A DNA stretch of 64,000 nt. Origin: Paludisphaera mucosa. Its GTDB lineage: Bacteria > Planctomycetota > Planctomycetia > Isosphaerales > Isosphaeraceae. Every line of letters starts with the position of its first letter. Position 1 is the stretch's first letter. Below are positions 46,440 to 55,868 of this stretch, in pieces. The notes below the pieces were generated by a model. It made no database searches, was not told the origin of the DNA, and worked only from the letters and a program-made list of their open reading frames with translations. Location: contig NZ_JARRAG010000001.1 of the NCBI RefSeq assembly GCF_029589435.1, positions 734,808 through 798,807 on the forward strand. The letters are read 5' to 3'. The translations under genes and the position numbers were made by a program.

Positions 46440-46809
46440 GCCCGTTTTCGGAAAACGGCCCCCTTCGTCGATTGACAAACATGGTTTTGACCGGCATTTT
46501 ATAGCAACCGTGTCAGGGAGCATCCATGGCGTCGCCGCGGCCTGTCCCGGCGCGTTCGCTGACTTTCTTGATATGACGATATGCCTTTCTTGCCTGCGCC
46601 TGCGTCGCGTCTTAGACTGGAGCGACGTCGGCCGCATCGCGCGGAGTGGCGGAGGGTCGTCGTACCAGAAGCATTCGCAAGTCGTCGTCCGGTTCGCGAG
46701 GTCCCCGGCCTGACGGCCGACCCAAGTGGCCTGGGCGGCTTCACGGGTCCAGTTCCGCTTCCGAAGCCCGAAACAGGGGCGGCTTCGACCGTCCCGGGGG
46801 AGGTCGACG
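46440..46809. other. Intergenic region with promoter-like TTGACA
   Basis: 370 bases without a convincing gene. After the hairpin, TTGACA (46472-46477) stands upstream of an AT-rich patch with TTTATAG at 46498-46504; spacing is 20 bases, too long for a standard promoter, while CATTTT at 17 bases is a poor -10. A promoter for the 95-residue gene probably lies here. The remainder is GC-rich without repeats that I can see. Confidence 0.5.
46442..46458 (+). terminator. Short hairpin after the DUF2617-like gene
   Basis: CCGTTTT and AAAACGG pair seven bases around a three-base loop, directly behind the stop codon. No T-run follows, so a terminator function is uncertain. Confidence 0.4.
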
Positions 46810-47097
46810 ATGGAACGGATGGAGCATATTCACGGTTCGTTGATCGACGGCGAAGACGTCGTCCTGCAAGAGGTCGACGGCTATCTCGCCAGCCACGACC
46901 ACAAGGGGGGCCGAAAGACGCTTTACGGCTATTTCGAGATGCCCACCGCCGAGCTGCAGCGCCTGAACCACGACCGCTGCTACCGCCTCGTGCTGAGCGA
47001 CGGCCGGAAGGCGAACATCTACACCGAGGTGATCCCCAGCAATGTGCCGGGGAAGTCCATCGCCGAGTTCCACATCAGCGGCGCCCTCAAGAAGTGA
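46810..47097 (+). CDS. Small conserved hypothetical protein
   Basis: 95 residues, soluble; no signal and no cysteine-rich motif except one Cys in HDRCYRLVLSDGRKANIYTE, which looks like a short beta-sheet domain. ATG at 46810; an ATG three codons later (MEHIHG) is possible. HIHGSLIDGEDVVLQEVDG fits the start of a small beta-barrel. Function unknown. It is alone on its transcript, with a promoter-like region before it and a strong hairpin after it. Confidence 0.6.
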   Translation: MERMEHIHGSLIDGEDVVLQEVDGYLASHDHKGGRKTLYGYFEMPTAELQRLNHDRCYRLVLSDGRKANIYTEVIPSNVPGKSIAEFHISGALKK

Positions 47098-47696
47098 GCC
47101 CCGCCGGCCCCGGCCGGCGGCGACGCGGGGAGGCTTCGAGCCGGCCGCCCGGCCGGGGCCTCCCCGCCGGCGCGTTGGGGGAAGGGGGGGCGGGTCCGTG
47201 GGGTCGCGACGATCGCTCCGGTTACGCCCGAGTCGTCCGGCCGGCCCCGGGAATCCCCCGTCGGTAGTTTGCTCCGGGAGGGACCGTGATCCGATAACCA
47301 GGGTTGCGGACGCGGCCCCGCGGCCGGCCCACGCCCAACCTTCCCGGCTCCCGTCGTCCTCCGCGACCGCGGGTCGGCGGACGCTCGGAGCCGCCCGGAT
47401 CGGTGGAATCGTCGAATGCTCTTCCTGCAGGCTTCGCCGTGCGATCGCGGGGGGGAGTGCTCCCCGAGAAAATCGCGAGCCGGAAAAAATCCGAGTAGGC
47501 CTCCGGATCGACCCTAAGTGACTCGGGCGGCACGCTCCGCCAGTGTCAGGGCGTCGTCGCATCCCCGGCCCGAGGGGGCTCGGCGGCAAGAAAACGGTTG
47601 GCTAGGTCGACCCAGGTGGTTATCTTGCGTTCGTCCCGACGGGGGACGTCGCCGAGCCGACGGAGAGCGGGTCGGCGCCCGAGGAGCATTGCCACG
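47098..47696. other. 599-base intergenic region
   Basis: Behind the 12-bp inverted repeat I see no gene, RNA or repeat. Frames that stay open (for example on the minus strand at 47222-47533) have no start signal and Arg/Pro-rich composition typical of noncoding GC-rich DNA. The last 60 bases hold the Shine-Dalgarno of the ADP-ribosylglycohydrolase gene. A small regulatory RNA cannot be ruled out from sequence alone. Confidence 0.5.
47106..47160 (+). terminator. 12-bp GC-rich inverted repeat behind the small gene
   Basis: GGCCCCGGCCGG (47106-47117) pairs perfectly with CCGGCCGGGGCC (47149-47160) around a 31-base loop, starting nine bases after the stop codon. No T-run. Confidence 0.45.
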
Positions 47697-48881
47697 ATGC
47701 CGCACACGTCCCGAACCGATCGAGTCCGCGGGTGCCTCCTGGGCCTGGCCGTCGGCGACGCCCTGGGGGCGCCGCTGGAAGGCCTCACGGCCCAGCAGAT
47801 CAAGACGCACTACGGCCGGGTGAAGAACTACGTCGACGGCGTCCAGGCCTGGAAGCGCAAGCCCTACCGCTGGCGGATGCGCGGCCTGTATTCGGACGAC
47901 ACCCAGCAGTCGCTGGCGCTCTGCGACGTCCTGCTGGAACGCGGGGGCGTCGACCAGGCCCGACTGGCCGAGATCTACGTCGCCATGGCCGAGGCCCAGG
48001 GGCCGTTCCTGGGGGTCCACCGCGGCATCGGCCGCAGCTTCCGCCAGGTGCTGATCGACCTGCGGCGGGGGATCTCGCCGCGCTGGAGCGGCCAGACCAA
48101 GGCCGGGATCGGCGCCGCCATGCGGATCGCCCCCGTCGGCCTCTTCTGCGACGAGGCCGACTCCATCTTCGCGGCCGTCATGGAAGCCAGCCTGACCACC
48201 CATCGCGACGTCCGCAGCCTCAGCGGCGCGCTGACCGTGGCGCACGCCGTCCGCCGCCTCGTCGCAGCCGAGCCCCGCGACCCGAGCCTGCTGCTCTGGC
48301 TGGCGTCCGACGTCGCCCGCGACGAGGGCCGCATCGCCGCCGAAGGCTACGGCGAGGTCGTCCTCTCGCTCGAGAACCACGCCCGATCGATGTCGAAGGC
48401 CCTGGCGCACGCCGAGACCCTCCTGGAGACGCGCCGCGAGCGGGCCCTGCCGGCCCTCGCCGAGGAGGCGAACCGCCACGGCGCCGAGCCCGACTGCAAA
48501 CGCCCCACCATGGGATTCCCCCCCGCCTGCATCCCGACCTGCCTGTACATCCTGCTCACGACCGACTCGTTCGAGGAGGCGATCCTCGAGGTCGTCAACC
48601 TCGGCGGCGACGCCGACACCACGGGCGCGATCCTCGGCGCCATGGCCGGCGCCCACTACGGGGTCGACGAGATCCCCCACCGCTGGCTCGAAGGGCTCCA
48701 GAACCGCGAGGGGATCGAGAACCGGGCCCTCGCCCTCGCCCGCGGCTCGGCGGCCGGGCTGGTCATCCCCGACCTGATCGCCACCGAGCAGGACCTGAAC
48801 GCCCAGGAATCCGCCCACCTGGCGCGTCACGCCGCCCTCGCCCGCCAGGGGGGCGACCTCGGGGCCAACCAGGTCATCTGA
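47697..48881 (+). CDS. ADP-ribosylglycohydrolase family protein
   Basis: 394 residues. The binuclear magnesium-binding motifs are present: GDALGAPLEG (20-29), SDDTQ (66-70, metal ligands Asp67-Asp68-Thr69) and the C-terminal GGDADTTGAILGAMAGAHYG. Such enzymes remove ADP-ribose from modified proteins (DraG, ARH) or cleave related substrates. ATG at 47697 has GAGGAG upstream. The gene stands alone, so the target is unknown. Confidence 0.92.
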   Translation: MPHTSRTDRVRGCLLGLAVGDALGAPLEGLTAQQIKTHYGRVKNYVDGVQAWKRKPYRWRMRGLYSDDTQQSLALCDVLLERGGVDQARLAEIYVAMAEAQGPFLGVHRGIGRSFRQVLIDLRRGISPRWSGQTKAGIGAAMRIAPVGLFCDEADSIFAAVMEASLTTHRDVRSLSGALTVAHAVRRLVAAEPRDPSLLLWLASDVARDEGRIAAEGYGEVVLSLENHARSMSKALAHAETLLETRRERALPALAEEANRHGAEPDCKRPTMGFPPACIPTCLYILLTTDSFEEAILEVVNLGGDADTTGAILGAMAGAHYGVDEIPHRWLEGLQNREGIENRALALARGSAAGLVIPDLIATEQDLNAQESAHLARHAALARQGGDLGANQVI

Positions 48882-49074
48882 CGCCTCGCGCGTCGCGGCA
48901 GGGGCTCGGCGGTCCCCAAGCACGCACGCGCCCCCTTTTTCGGCGCGGGCGCGCGGAGTAGGATAGACTGGTACGCGACGTTTGCGCGCACCCTCCCGTC
49001 CGGCGCGACGGGACCGGGCCGCCCCCGCGGGCGGCGCGTGCGCATCCCTCCGTCCCGCTCGGAGCGTCTGACCG

Positions 49075-49599
49075 ATGAGCACGACCACCCCCGTCCGGAT
49101 CCGGCGGCAGCTCGACGAGGCCGAGGGCTACCTCATGCTCGAGATGCCCCGGTACGCGCTTCGGATCCTGGAGAGTCGGTCCGATTGGCCCCTGATGACC
49201 TTCGAGGCCAACTTCCTCAAGGGCGAGGCGCTGCGCTGCCTGAACCGCAATCGCGAGGCCCTGGCCTGCCTTGAGGCCGCCGCCGCGCTGCGGCCCGACG
49301 ACGTCGCGGTGGCCCTGGCGCAGGGCTGGTGCTACAAGCGGACGAACCGCCTGGCCCAGGCCGTCGACGCCCTGGAGCGGGCCCGCCGGCAGGAGCCCGA
49401 CAACGCCCTGATCCATTACAACCTGGCCTGCTACTGGAGCCTCGCCGCCAACGCCCCCAAGGCGCTCGAAGAGCTGGCCGCGGCCCTGCAGCTCAAGCCC
49501 GAGATGCGGCGGATGATCGCCGAAGAGGGCGACTTCGACTTCCTCCGCGGCGATTCGGCGTTCGAACGCCTCGTGAAGGACGCGACCCCGTCGATTTGA
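49075..49599 (+). CDS. TPR-repeat protein
   Basis: 174 residues. At least three TPR units are visible: EAEGYLMLEMPRYALRILES, GEALRCLNRNREALACLEAA and the pair ALIHYNLACYWSLAANAPKA / LEELAAALQLKP. No signal or membrane helix, so it is a cytoplasmic scaffold. The C-terminal DFDFLRGDSAFERLVKD is a common cap of these small planctomycete TPR proteins. Partner unknown. Confidence 0.85.
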   Translation: MSTTTPVRIRRQLDEAEGYLMLEMPRYALRILESRSDWPLMTFEANFLKGEALRCLNRNREALACLEAAAALRPDDVAVALAQGWCYKRTNRLAQAVDALERARRQEPDNALIHYNLACYWSLAANAPKALEELAAALQLKPEMRRMIAEEGDFDFLRGDSAFERLVKDATPSI

Positions 49600-49714
49600 T
49601 CTGGAGTGCGGGGCGAAGGCGAAGGAGGGGAGGTGGGAGCGATGGGCCGGGGCCGATCGCTGGCCCGTCGCCGCCCCGGTGAATACGGGGCGGGACGGCG
49701 TCGCGAGGATCGGC

Positions 49715-50038
49715 TCAGACCTCGTCGAGGACCCGCTGAGTGATCTCTTTCTCGCAGTACTTGCACCACTTCCAGCGCTTGGCGCCGACGGTCTCGTCGA
49801 GGTGCTTGTGGGCCAGGCGGACGCTGCGGAACCAGATCTTGGTCTCGTCGTCGCCGATCTTCTCCAGGCGGGGGCAGCGGGCGAAGTGGAGCAGGTTGGT
49901 GGCCGCCGAGCCCGGGCCCTTCCCTTTCACGACGGGAAGCGTACCGTGGAAGATGAACCCGATGGCCTCCACCTTCGCCTCGGCGAAGTCGTCGAGGGAC
50001 TCGATGACGTGGATTCCGGCCTGTTCTTGGATCGGCAT
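49715..50038 (-). CDS. Small hypothetical protein with C-terminal CxxC
   Basis: 107 residues from the ATG at 50038; a TTG 28 codons earlier would add an AT-rich-encoded, less likely extension. Only one CxxC is present, WCKYCEKE near the C-terminus, plus one Cys in HFARCPRLEK, so it could be half of a zinc ribbon that needs a partner. FIFHGTLPVVKGKGPGSAAT precedes. No family recognised. It is divergent from the UbiB-type kinase gene, with a small inverted repeat between them. Confidence 0.65.
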   Translation of the reverse strand: MPIQEQAGIHVIESLDDFAEAKVEAIGFIFHGTLPVVKGKGPGSAATNLLHFARCPRLEKIGDDETKIWFRSVRLAHKHLDETVGAKRWKWCKYCEKEITQRVLDEV

Positions 50039-50061
50039 GCGAAGGATCCCCAAAGAGGATA

Positions 50062-50083
50062 GGTCGACTTCATCGATTCGACC
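50062..50083. promoter_or_regulatory. Small inverted repeat in the AT-rich divergent gap
   Basis: GGTCGA (50062-50067) and TCGACC (50078-50083) flank ten bases, between the divergent starts at 50038 and 50124. The gap up to 50115 is AT-rich compared with its surroundings, so it likely contains both promoters. Confidence 0.3.
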
Positions 50084-50123
50084 GATAAGTGAGAGTTTAA
50101 ACAAATTGTAAGAATTCCGCAAG

Positions 50124-51854
50124 GTGAACGGGACCGCGGGCGCGTCGGACGCCCCCGCCGAACGTCGTCCGCCGGGCGGGAGGCCCGGTGGGGCCCCGGG
50201 TGAACCCTTGATCCGAGAGACGGTCGGACACCTCCGCGACCTGCCGCGCTATCGGCAGATCCTCACGACGCTGGCGCGTTACGGATACCAGGACGTCGTC
50301 GCGGCGCTGCGCCTGGAGACCATCGTCCGGCCGCTCGAACGGGTCGCGCTCGGCGAGGAGGTCGCGCAGCTCGACCGCCCCCGCCGCCTCCGCCTCATCT
50401 GCGAGGAGCTGGGGCCGACGTTCGTCAAGCTGGGCCAGCTCCTGTCGACCCGGCCCGACCTGCTGCCGGAGAGCTACACGAACGAGCTGGCCGCCCTGCG
50501 CGACGACGTCCGGCCGTTCCCGTCGGAGCAGGCGGAGGCGATCCTCGTCGAGGAGTACGGCCGGCCGCTCGCCGCCTGCTTCGCCTCGATCGACCCCACG
50601 CCGGTCGCCTCGGCGTCGATCTCGCAGGTCCATCGCGCGGTCCTGCACGACGGCCGGACCGTCGCCCTCAAGGTGCGGAGGCCGGACCTGCACAAGGTCG
50701 TCGCGGCCGACCTCGACATCCTCAAGAACCTGGCGCAGCTCGCCGAGCGGCGGCTGCCGGCGCTGGCGGTCTACCGGCCGCTCGCGCTGGTCCGGGAGTT
50801 CGAGCGGACGATCAAGCGCGAGCTGGATTTCAGCATCGAGCTGCGGACGATCAAGCGCTGCCAGGCCCAGTTCGCCGGCGACGCCACGGCCCACATCCCG
50901 TTCGTCGTCGAGGAATTCTCGACGCCCCGCGTGCTTGCGATGGAGTTCATCGGCGGCGTCCGGGTCGACGACGTCGCGGCGATCCGCGGGCTCGGCCTCG
51001 ACCCGGGCGAGGTCGCCGTCGCCGGGGCGCGGATCCTGATCAAGCAGATCTTCCAGTTCGGCTTCTTCCACGCCGACCCCCACTCGGGCAACCTCCGCGT
51101 GCTCGGCGACGGCGTCGTCGCCCCGCTCGACTACGGCATGTTCGGCCAGCTCGACCCCCGCACCCGCGAGCGGATCGCCGACCTCCTGATCGGCCTGCTG
51201 GCGCAGGACGTCGACGGGGTCCTCAAGGCGCTCGACGAGCTGGAGGTCCGCGGCGAGGCCGTCGACGCCCGCGAGCTGCGCCGGGACGTCGGCGAGCTGG
51301 TCCAGAGTTACTGCGACCTGACGCTGGCGACGATCGACCTTGGCGTCCTGCTCCGCGAGCTGGTGGGCCTGATCCGCCGGCACCGCCTCCTGATCCCGCC
51401 CGACCTGGTGCTCCTGATCCGCTCGCTGGTGACGATCGAGAGCACCGGCCGCGCGCTCGACCCGAAGTTCGACATCGCCCGCCAGCTCGAACCGATCCTC
51501 CGCAAGCTGGCGCTGCGACGATACAGCCCGCGTCGCCTGATGACCCAGGCCGCGAGCACCGCCAAGGACGTCCAGCGCATCGCCACGCTCCTGCCCGACC
51601 TCCTCAGCCACTCGCTGGAGTCGATCAAGCGCGGCGAGCTGAACGTGAAGTTCGACCTGCAGGGCTTCGAGCGCCTCGTCCGCCAGCTCACCCGGGCGAG
51701 CAACACGCTGGCCGTGGGGATCGTGATCGCCGGGCTTTTGGTCGCCTCTTCGCTGATCTTCCGGGGAGGCGCGAGTTCCCTGGCCCAGCTCGGCTACGGG
51801 CTCGGCATGGCGCTGAGCCTGTGGCTGATCTGGAACATGTCGCGCAATTCCTGA
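50124..51854 (+). CDS. UbiB/ABC1/AarF-type atypical kinase
   Basis: 576 residues. ADCK-type signatures: KxGQ motif KLGQLLSTRPDLLP (102-115), the Ala-rich loop ASASISQVHRA (162-172) replacing the P-loop, Lys183 in VALKV, FFHADPHSGNL as catalytic loop and LDYGMFGQL in place of DFG. Two C-terminal membrane helices (about 520-570) anchor it. Family members act as ATPases/kinases needed for ubiquinone or lipid metabolism. The GTG at 50124 has no strong Shine-Dalgarno; a TTG at 50209 is an alternative start. Confidence 0.93.
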   Translation: MNGTAGASDAPAERRPPGGRPGGAPGEPLIRETVGHLRDLPRYRQILTTLARYGYQDVVAALRLETIVRPLERVALGEEVAQLDRPRRLRLICEELGPTFVKLGQLLSTRPDLLPESYTNELAALRDDVRPFPSEQAEAILVEEYGRPLAACFASIDPTPVASASISQVHRAVLHDGRTVALKVRRPDLHKVVAADLDILKNLAQLAERRLPALAVYRPLALVREFERTIKRELDFSIELRTIKRCQAQFAGDATAHIPFVVEEFSTPRVLAMEFIGGVRVDDVAAIRGLGLDPGEVAVAGARILIKQIFQFGFFHADPHSGNLRVLGDGVVAPLDYGMFGQLDPRTRERIADLLIGLLAQDVDGVLKALDELEVRGEAVDARELRRDVGELVQSYCDLTLATIDLGVLLRELVGLIRRHRLLIPPDLVLLIRSLVTIESTGRALDPKFDIARQLEPILRKLALRRYSPRRLMTQAASTAKDVQRIATLLPDLLSHSLESIKRGELNVKFDLQGFERLVRQLTRASNTLAVGIVIAGLLVASSLIFRGGASSLAQLGYGLGMALSLWLIWNMSRNS

Positions 51855-51861
51855 TCGCGGG

Positions 51862-53034
51862 TCAGGTGCGGATCTGCCCCCAGCGGTACGTCGCCAGCAT
51901 GCCGAAGATGAAGAGCGGCATCCAGGCGGCCAGCGCCGGCGAGAGCACCCCGTCGCCGCCGAGGTACTGGCAGACGATGCCGGCCCCGTAGAACACGGCC
52001 GAGTTCCCCAGCGCGAAGCCCAGGTTGATGAACATGTTCCTCCCGTAGCCGCCGAGGACCAGGGGCAGGCTCATGAACATCAGCGTCAGGGCCAGGAAGG
52101 GCCGCAGGGCTCGCGCGTGGATCGTCCCCTCGATGCTGACCCGGTCGTGGCGGTCGGTCGAGGGGTCGACCAGGCCGTTCACCAGCTCGTACATCGTCCC
52201 GTACTGATACCAGCTCGACTTGCGGATCATCACGTCGAACGAGAGCGAGGTGTGCACGAAAACCAGGTCGCCGCTATGCGTCGCGGCGTCGCCGACCGGG
52301 GGCGGGAAGCCCTTCGGGTCGGCGACCTTCACGACGATCGAATCGGGCCGGGTCAGCTCCTCCTCCGGGACCGGCGGCGAGATCTTGGCGCCGCGCACCA
52401 GCCAGCCGCCGCGCAGGGGGGCCGTGGGGTGGTCCTGGGGGATGTAGGTCGCCTCGTCGCCCTCGATCTCGCGGGTCGCCCCGAAGACCTGGATCGGCAC
52501 CGTGACGTTGAACCGCTCCAGGATCGTCCGATGCGCCCGGTCGGCCTTCCGGCCCGAGAACATCAGGAGCCGCGAGTCGTAGGGCGTGGTCTGGACGATG
52601 ACCGCGCTCGTGCCGTCGTCGGCGTGCGACTTCTGCAGCTCCTCGGCGTAGCGCGGGATGATGAACTCCTGGTTGGCGATCGAGAAGAAGCTCACGATGA
52701 TCGACGAGATGATCACGGGCCGGATGATCCGGTGCGTGCTCACCCCCGCCGCCAGCATGGCGAGCTGCTCGTTGGCCCGCTGCATCCAGGTCACGGTGAA
52801 GATCGCGGCCATCATGCTGATGACGCCGCCGAGCTTGTCGAAGTACTCGGCCTGGCGGACCAGGTAGTAGCGGCCCATCGCCGACATCAGCTGCCCGAAG
52901 CCGACCGTCCGCTTGGTGAACTCGTCGACGTTCGAAAACGCGTCGAGCACGATCCAGAGGCCGACGAACGAGACGTAGCAGGTGACGTAGGCCTTGAAGA
53001 AGGCCCAGAACCGCTGCCGATCCAGGATTCGCAC
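51862..53034 (-). CDS. LptF/LptG family permease (second of pair)
   Basis: 390 residues. YjgP/YjgQ fold: three N-terminal helices (MRILDRQRFWAFFKAYVTCY..), a periplasmic beta-jellyroll of about 200 residues, and three C-terminal helices from about 305. It moves lipopolysaccharide out of the inner membrane with LptB, LptC and LptA. The position after its partner suggests LptG. It lies 31 bases behind the first gene of the pair. LptB is not in this window. Confidence 0.93.
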   Translation of the reverse strand: MRILDRQRFWAFFKAYVTCYVSFVGLWIVLDAFSNVDEFTKRTVGFGQLMSAMGRYYLVRQAEYFDKLGGVISMMAAIFTVTWMQRANEQLAMLAAGVSTHRIIRPVIISSIIVSFFSIANQEFIIPRYAEELQKSHADDGTSAVIVQTTPYDSRLLMFSGRKADRAHRTILERFNVTVPIQVFGATREIEGDEATYIPQDHPTAPLRGGWLVRGAKISPPVPEEELTRPDSIVVKVADPKGFPPPVGDAATHSGDLVFVHTSLSFDVMIRKSSWYQYGTMYELVNGLVDPSTDRHDRVSIEGTIHARALRPFLALTLMFMSLPLVLGGYGRNMFINLGFALGNSAVFYGAGIVCQYLGGDGVLSPALAAWMPLFIFGMLATYRWGQIRT

Positions 53035-53065
53035 GACGCGTCCCCCCCCACCCGGCGTAAACCGA

Positions 53066-54310
53066 TCAGTATTTGATGATCCGAGGGTACACCCAGCCCG
53101 CCAGCAGCGCCAGGACGAGGTTGCTGATCCAGAGCGACTTGTAGGGGGCCATCGTCCCCTCCTTGCCCATGTTGATGCCCAGCAGCATGAGCGGGTAATA
53201 CAGGCCGATGATCGGCAGGAAGCAGGTCATGAACGCGCTCAGGAAGTCGCGCTTGGCGAAGCGGATGCCGATCGGCGCGCCCAGGACCACGAACAGGATG
53301 GAGCCGAAGGCCATCGACGTCCGGAGCTGCTTCTCGGTCTCGAACTCGTCGCTCCGCTTCTTGTAGAAGCTGTTCATGACGAACGACTCCTTGACGTCGT
53401 CCCACTTCACGTCGCCGATCCGGCCGGCCGCGAAGAGCAGGCCGGCGGACATCGCCTCTCGCTTGCGATCGACGGCCAGGTGCTCGCGGGCCTTGGCGAG
53501 CTCGGCGTCCAGCTCCGCGTTGGTGTGCTCCTGGATCGACTTGAGGCCGATCTTCTTGTTGTCCTCCGGCAGCGGGAATTCGAAGGTCTGCCCCTTCTCG
53601 GGCAGGAGCGTGACCTCCTGGCCGCTGCCGTAGTTCTGCACCACGCCCTCTTCCAGGTAGACGACGACCATCTTGCGGTCGAGGTCGAAGTGGAGCCGCG
53701 CGGCCTTCGCCTGGATCGTCGTCGTGTACGTCTCCGACCCGTCGGGGAGCCGGCCCTTCTTCTTGAACGTCGGCTTGATCAGGACCCGGTCCTCGACGTC
53801 GAGCACCTTGATCGAGATCGGGCTGCCGGGGAGCGTGAACTGCTTGTCGCGCTTGAGGAACTTGTAGACGACGTCTTCCATGTCGCGGAAGAGGACGAGC
53901 TTGGCCTCGTGGGCGCTGACGGGGATCCACGTCCGGCTCAGCTGCCAGAGCGTGCCGCTGACCACGCCGCCCAGCAGGATCGTGGGCCAGATGACGGTCA
54001 TGACGCTGAGGCCGGCCGTCTTGACGGCGATGATCTCGTTGTCGCCGGCGATCCGGCCGTACACCACCGTCACCGCGAAGAGCAGCGAGACCGGCGTGGT
54101 GTAGGGGAGGGTGCTGGGGATGATGTACGGGATCAGGTGGAGCATGTCGCGGGGCGTGAGCATCTTGCTGTTCATCGCCTCGGCGGCGACCATGAACAGG
54201 ACGAAGATGCCCGTCATCGTGATCAGCGCCATGGCGAAGGCGCGGAACACTTCCCCCCAGACGTAGCGTTGAAGGATTCCCAAGGCGAGCCCTCCCAGCC
54301 CAGCATCCAT
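53066..54310 (-). CDS. LptF/LptG family permease (first of pair)
   Basis: 414 residues, same fold: helices at about 20-45, 60-80 and 100-125, then a long periplasmic domain of about 170 residues with KPTFKKKGRLPDGSETYTTT, and three helices from about 320. Slightly longer than E. coli LptF (366). It is first in transcription order, so LptF is the likely equivalent. The start MDAGLGG may be a few codons too long; GILQRYVWGEVF is the conserved N-terminus. Together with its neighbour it shows that the cell exports an LPS-type lipid. Confidence 0.93.
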   Translation of the reverse strand: MDAGLGGLALGILQRYVWGEVFRAFAMALITMTGIFVLFMVAAEAMNSKMLTPRDMLHLIPYIIPSTLPYTTPVSLLFAVTVVYGRIAGDNEIIAVKTAGLSVMTVIWPTILLGGVVSGTLWQLSRTWIPVSAHEAKLVLFRDMEDVVYKFLKRDKQFTLPGSPISIKVLDVEDRVLIKPTFKKKGRLPDGSETYTTTIQAKAARLHFDLDRKMVVVYLEEGVVQNYGSGQEVTLLPEKGQTFEFPLPEDNKKIGLKSIQEHTNAELDAELAKAREHLAVDRKREAMSAGLLFAAGRIGDVKWDDVKESFVMNSFYKKRSDEFETEKQLRTSMAFGSILFVVLGAPIGIRFAKRDFLSAFMTCFLPIIGLYYPLMLLGINMGKEGTMAPYKSLWISNLVLALLAGWVYPRIIKY

Positions 54311-54410
54311 GCCCCCTGGGAAGGGGCTCGTTCTCGGTCCGTGATTCCAAAGGCCGCCGGTCGGGCCGTCGCGTCCTGCGAGGGTCCGGGCCGGCGTCGG
54401 GCCGTCGCGG

Positions 54411-55709
54411 CTATTCGTCGGGGGCCGGCCGGAGCGTCGCGCGGACGGCTTCGGCCAGCCGGCGCGCGCCCTCGGCGAGCGTCGCCTCGTCGGGGACCCC
54501 GAACGAGAGCCGCAGGTGGTGGCGAGGGGCCGCGGTCGGCTCGGGGGCGAAGGCGAATTCGCCCGGCACGTAGATCACGCCCTCGGCCAGACACCGGGCG
54601 AAGAGCGGCCCGTCGAAGCCGGCGTCGACCTCTTCGGGCAGCGTCATCCAGACGTACAGGCCGCCGTTGGGCCGGGTCCAGCTCACGCGGTCGCGGATGG
54701 GCGCGAAGTAGCGTTCCAGGGCCTCGACGAAGACGTCGCACTTGCGGGCGTAGAGGGCCCGGAGGTGCTCGACGTGGCGATCGTACTCGCCGCCGGCGAG
54801 GACCAGCCGGACGAGCTTCTGGACGAAGTTCGAGGTCCCGAAGTCGTGATTCCCCTTGAGCGCCAGGATCGGGTCGACGAGGGCCTTCGGCAGCACGCCG
54901 TAGCCCAGCTTCATGCCCGGGCTGAACGTCTTGCTGAACGTCCGCGCCAGGATGACCGTCTCGCCCTCGGGGTCCAGGCTCCAGAGGCTCCGGCCTTCCT
55001 TGTGGTCGTAAGAAAGGCCGTGGTACGCCGAGTCTTCCAGCAGGTAGATCCGGCGCCCCGCCTTCTCCGACCAGCGCCGGACCAGGTCGACGAGCGGCTT
55101 GCGGCGGTCGTCGGCCAGGCTGATTCCGGTGGGGTTGGCGTGCTCGGGGATGGTGTAGATCAGCTTCACCTTCTCCAGCAGCCCCTCGTCGCGGAGCCGG
55201 CCGAGCGTCGCCTCCAGGGCGTCGATCTGCAGGCCGTGCTCGTCGATCGGCGTGCGGATCGCGCGGGCGCCGCGGGTTTCGAGCGGGCCGAGGAAGACGA
55301 AGTACGTGGGCGATTCCACGATGACGATGTCGCCGGGGTCGAGCAGGGCCTCGCCGACGAGGTAGATCAACTGGGCCGAGCCCGTGGTCAGGACCGTGCG
55401 GCCGACCGCCTGGCGGTAGGTCCCGGGGGGGACGCCGTGCTGCACCTCGAGGCGTTCGACCAGGATCGCCCGCAGGGCCTCGTCGCCGATCGTCGTGCCG
55501 TACTGGAGCGCGGAGCGGCCCGCCGGCTCGTCGCCGAGGATCTGCGCGGCGGCGTGGGCCGTGGTGGCGATCGGGAGCGACTGCTGGTCCACGAACCCGG
55601 CCGCCAGCGAGACGATCTCCGGACGCTCCAGCGCGAGCTTCATCAGGCTGCTGATCGAGGGGGCGCTGGTGCGGGCCGTGGCCGCGCTGAGGTGGGTGGA
55701 TAGTGTCAT
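54411..55709 (-). CDS. PLP-dependent aminotransferase class I/II (MocR/LysN-like)
   Basis: 432 residues. PLP-binding lysine in ILARTFSKTFSPGMKLGYG, phosphate/ring segments EHANPTGISL and YLLEDSAYHGLSYD. The N-terminus ISSLMKLALERPEIVSLAAG resembles 2-aminoadipate/aromatic-type transaminases of the MocR-related group. ATG at 55709 chosen because upstream extension is unconserved. No DNA-binding domain is present, so it is an enzyme and not a regulator. Substrate unknown. Confidence 0.92.
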   Translation of the reverse strand: MTLSTHLSAATARTSAPSISSLMKLALERPEIVSLAAGFVDQQSLPIATTAHAAAQILGDEPAGRSALQYGTTIGDEALRAILVERLEVQHGVPPGTYRQAVGRTVLTTGSAQLIYLVGEALLDPGDIVIVESPTYFVFLGPLETRGARAIRTPIDEHGLQIDALEATLGRLRDEGLLEKVKLIYTIPEHANPTGISLADDRRKPLVDLVRRWSEKAGRRIYLLEDSAYHGLSYDHKEGRSLWSLDPEGETVILARTFSKTFSPGMKLGYGVLPKALVDPILALKGNHDFGTSNFVQKLVRLVLAGGEYDRHVEHLRALYARKCDVFVEALERYFAPIRDRVSWTRPNGGLYVWMTLPEEVDAGFDGPLFARCLAEGVIYVPGEFAFAPEPTAAPRHHLRLSFGVPDEATLAEGARRLAEAVRATLRPAPDE

Positions 55710-55868
55710 CGTAAGTCGAGGCCGGCTTCGGGAAAAAGGGGCTTCGGGACGGGTCCAGGGGTACTCTAGCGACGGCGCGGGGACTGTCAAGCTCGCCTGG
55801 CGGGGCGGATCCGCGTCGCGGCCCGTCGGTTCAGACAGTCGAGGTCGGCGTCCGGTTCGGCCGGGCGG

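Noticed and set aside
47222-47533. 103-codon minus-strand open frame in the 599-base gap
   Set aside because: No ribosome site, no hydrophobic or conserved segment, and Arg/Gly/Pro-rich composition; most likely noncoding.
50039-50122. TTG start extending the small CxxC protein by 28 residues
   Set aside because: The stretch is AT-rich, looks like promoter DNA between divergent genes, and contains the inverted repeat; the ATG at 50038 is preferred.
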